From: Actinomycetota bacterium
GTDB lineage: Bacteria > Actinomycetota > Thermoleophilia > Gaiellales > Gaiellaceae
Assembly (NCBI GenBank): GCA_013698195.1
Contig: JACCVK010000224.1
Span: 1 to 6,004 of the forward strand
Direction of reading: 5' to 3'
DNA length: 6,004 bases
The number at the start of each line of letters is the position of its first letter. The stretch's first letter is position 1. Made by a program: the position numbers and the translations under genes. The notes beneath the pieces were generated by a model, which was given only the letters and a program-made list of their open reading frames with translations, had not been told where the DNA came from and ran no database searches. This document shows, in pieces, positions 5,061-6,004 of this stretch.

Positions 5061-6004
5061 ATGGACGCCGAGACGCACGCCCCGTTTGCCGTCTACACCC
5101 GCGCCAGCACCGACGGACCCAACGGGCTGTCAAGCAATCACGAGGATCAGGAGGCAGCGGCCCGCGAGTGGGCCGAGCGGAACGGCATCAGCGTCGCTGA
5201 GGTCGTGAACGAGGTCGCCTCCGGTGCGCTTGCGGCCGACGATCGCGAGCTCGGTCGCCTCATCGAGCGGTGCGAGTCGGGCAAGTTGGGCGGCGTCATC
5301 GTGCGCGACGAGCGGCGCTTTGCGCGTGACGAGATCGCGGGCGGCGTGGCGCTGGACAGGCTGGTCGAGTGTGGCAGCCGCCTCGTGGCGACGTGGTCCG
5401 GCTTCGACTCGGCCAACATCTCACCGGAGTCGCGGATGATCTTCGACTTCATGATGGCCATCGGTAAGGCCGAGCGAGCGCGCAACCGGACGCGCCGCGT
5501 GAACGGCTCGCGGCGACTGGCGGAGGTCGGTTACTACCTCGCCTCGGAGGCGCCGCTCGGGTATGACCTCGTAGATCGCCGGGTGCGGCCCGACGGCAGC
5601 CCCGGCGTCGGCAAGCTGGTGGCCAACCCGACGACAGCCCCGCTCGTCCGTGACGTCTTCAGGCGCCGGGCCGACGGCGAGTCGCTTAGCTCGCTCGCCG
5701 CGTGGCTGACGGCGCAAGGATGCCCGACCTCGAAGTCGGGCGTTCGGGTTCTCATCCAGAACCGCGCGTACGTCGGCGAGGCCACCATGCCCACGGGCCG
5801 ACGCGGCGAGACCGAGTCGATCACGAACGCGCACACGCCGCTGGTCACGCACGAGGAGTGGGAGCGGGCGCGCGCGGCGGGTGGGCCCTACCACCCCCGG
5901 ACGGGCCGCTGGTCCGACGCCGTCCACCTGCAGGGTCTCGTCCGTTGCTCGAGCTGCGGCCGACGGCTCCAGGTGCAGGGCGGCGGCAAGACCCGCGTCG
6001 CGAA
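5061..6004 (+). CDS. Large serine recombinase / integrase (C-terminus outside window)
   Basis: This is a site-specific DNA recombinase that would cut attP and attB through a phosphoserine link and integrate or excise the element. About 314 residues are visible of an expected 450-600. The N-terminal resolvase domain (roughly residues 8-145) opens with AVYTRASTDG; Ser16 (counting from 5061) is the predicted nucleophile and Arg14 its partner. DQEAAAREWAERNG, RELGRLIERCESGKLGGVIVRDERRFARD and ESRMIFDFMMAIGKAERARNRTRR (long helix) follow in the family order. The Recombinase domain (about 160-280) contains EAPLGYDLVD, VFRRRADGESLSSLAAWLTAQG and VLIQNRAYVGEAT. CSSCGRRL (296-303) is the first Cys pair of the zinc-ribbon. 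In the catalytic-loop DR[LF]xR motif the usual Asp is replaced, giving RRFAR. Two ATGs are tandem; 5061 is better spaced from AGGAGG than 5058. It is divergent from the truncated peptidase, which fits an integrase at an att junction. A transposon-type large serine recombinase (TnpX/CcrAB-like) is an alternative. Confidence 0.93.
   Translation, partial: MDAETHAPFAVYTRASTDGPNGLSSNHEDQEAAAREWAERNGISVAEVVNEVASGALAADDRELGRLIERCESGKLGGVIVRDERRFARDEIAGGVALDRLVECGSRLVATWSGFDSANISPESRMIFDFMMAIGKAERARNRTRRVNGSRRLAEVGYYLASEAPLGYDLVDRRVRPDGSPGVGKLVANPTTAPLVRDVFRRRADGESLSSLAAWLTAQGCPTSKSGVRVLIQNRAYVGEATMPTGRRGETESITNAHTPLVTHEEWERARAAGGPYHPRTGRWSDAVHLQGLVRCSSCGRRLQVQGGGKTRVA

Larger units (their letters stand above)
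5013..6004 (+). mobile_element. End of an integrated element (prophage or integrative element), continuing past the window
   Basis: The element is inferred from a serine integrase gene that starts within about 60 bases of the point where a host peptidase gene breaks off. Only its integrase-proximal end is visible, so its type, size and cargo cannot be told. GC content does not differ clearly from the host side, apart from the short AT-richer junction. Confidence 0.6.

Noticed and set aside
5017..5133. N-terminal 39 residues of the minus-strand ORF that starts at 5133
   Set aside because: They are Arg/Ser/Pro-rich, unlike any M55 start, and antisense to the recombinase. I take them as a chance in-frame fusion across the junction, not a new peptidase N-terminus.
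5421..5927. Minus-strand ORF of 168 codons opposite the recombinase
   Set aside because: It is a shadow frame of the recombinase, which has clear catalytic motifs on the plus strand.
1..6004. CRISPR array or tandem repeats
   Set aside because: No regularly spaced direct repeats were seen. Nearly all of the window is coding.

Overview
The window is high-GC bacterial DNA with long, tightly packed genes. It most resembles an actinobacterium, possibly a Thermoleophilia-like lineage. That placement rests only on composition and remembered family resemblance, so it is weak.

From 1 to 4310, read on the minus strand, lies a branched-chain (hydrophobic) amino-acid uptake operon of the Liv/HAAT ABC type. 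In transcription order it holds a periplasmic-type substrate-binding protein (livJ/livK-like, 3159-4310), permease livH (2128-3075), permease livM (606-2054) and ATPase livG (1-609, cut by the window edge). A livF partner is expected beyond position 1. A sigma70-type promoter (TTGACA, 17 bp, TGTGAT) lies upstream of the binding-protein gene at 4404-4432, followed by a leader of about 87 nt with an inverted repeat and a strong Shine-Dalgarno. A nested hairpin sits between the binding-protein gene and livH. The livH-livM gap contains a 26-codon ORF linked to both neighbours by ATGA overlaps. livM and livG overlap by GTGA. LivM is unusually long because of an extra block of about 115 residues, probably with added membrane segments, near its C-terminus.

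Upstream, also on the minus strand, is the 3' part of an M55-family (DppA-like) zinc D-aminopeptidase (4453 to about 5016). Its first third, which carries three of the five metal ligands, is missing. Homology stops at about 5000-5025. Within about 60 bases, a plus-strand large serine recombinase with a good Shine-Dalgarno begins at 5061 and runs off the window at 6004.

The simplest reading is that an integrative element (prophage or integrative/mobilisable element) used its serine integrase to enter the peptidase gene. This window would then show one host-element junction (attL or attR), and the element would continue past 6004. The native arrangement was probably a peptidase gene next to an amino-acid importer, with peptides or D-amino-acid peptides cleaved and amino acids taken up. 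No CRISPR array, rRNA or tRNA was seen, and the only mobile-element signal is the recombinase and its junction. No intergenic stretch exceeds 300 bases.
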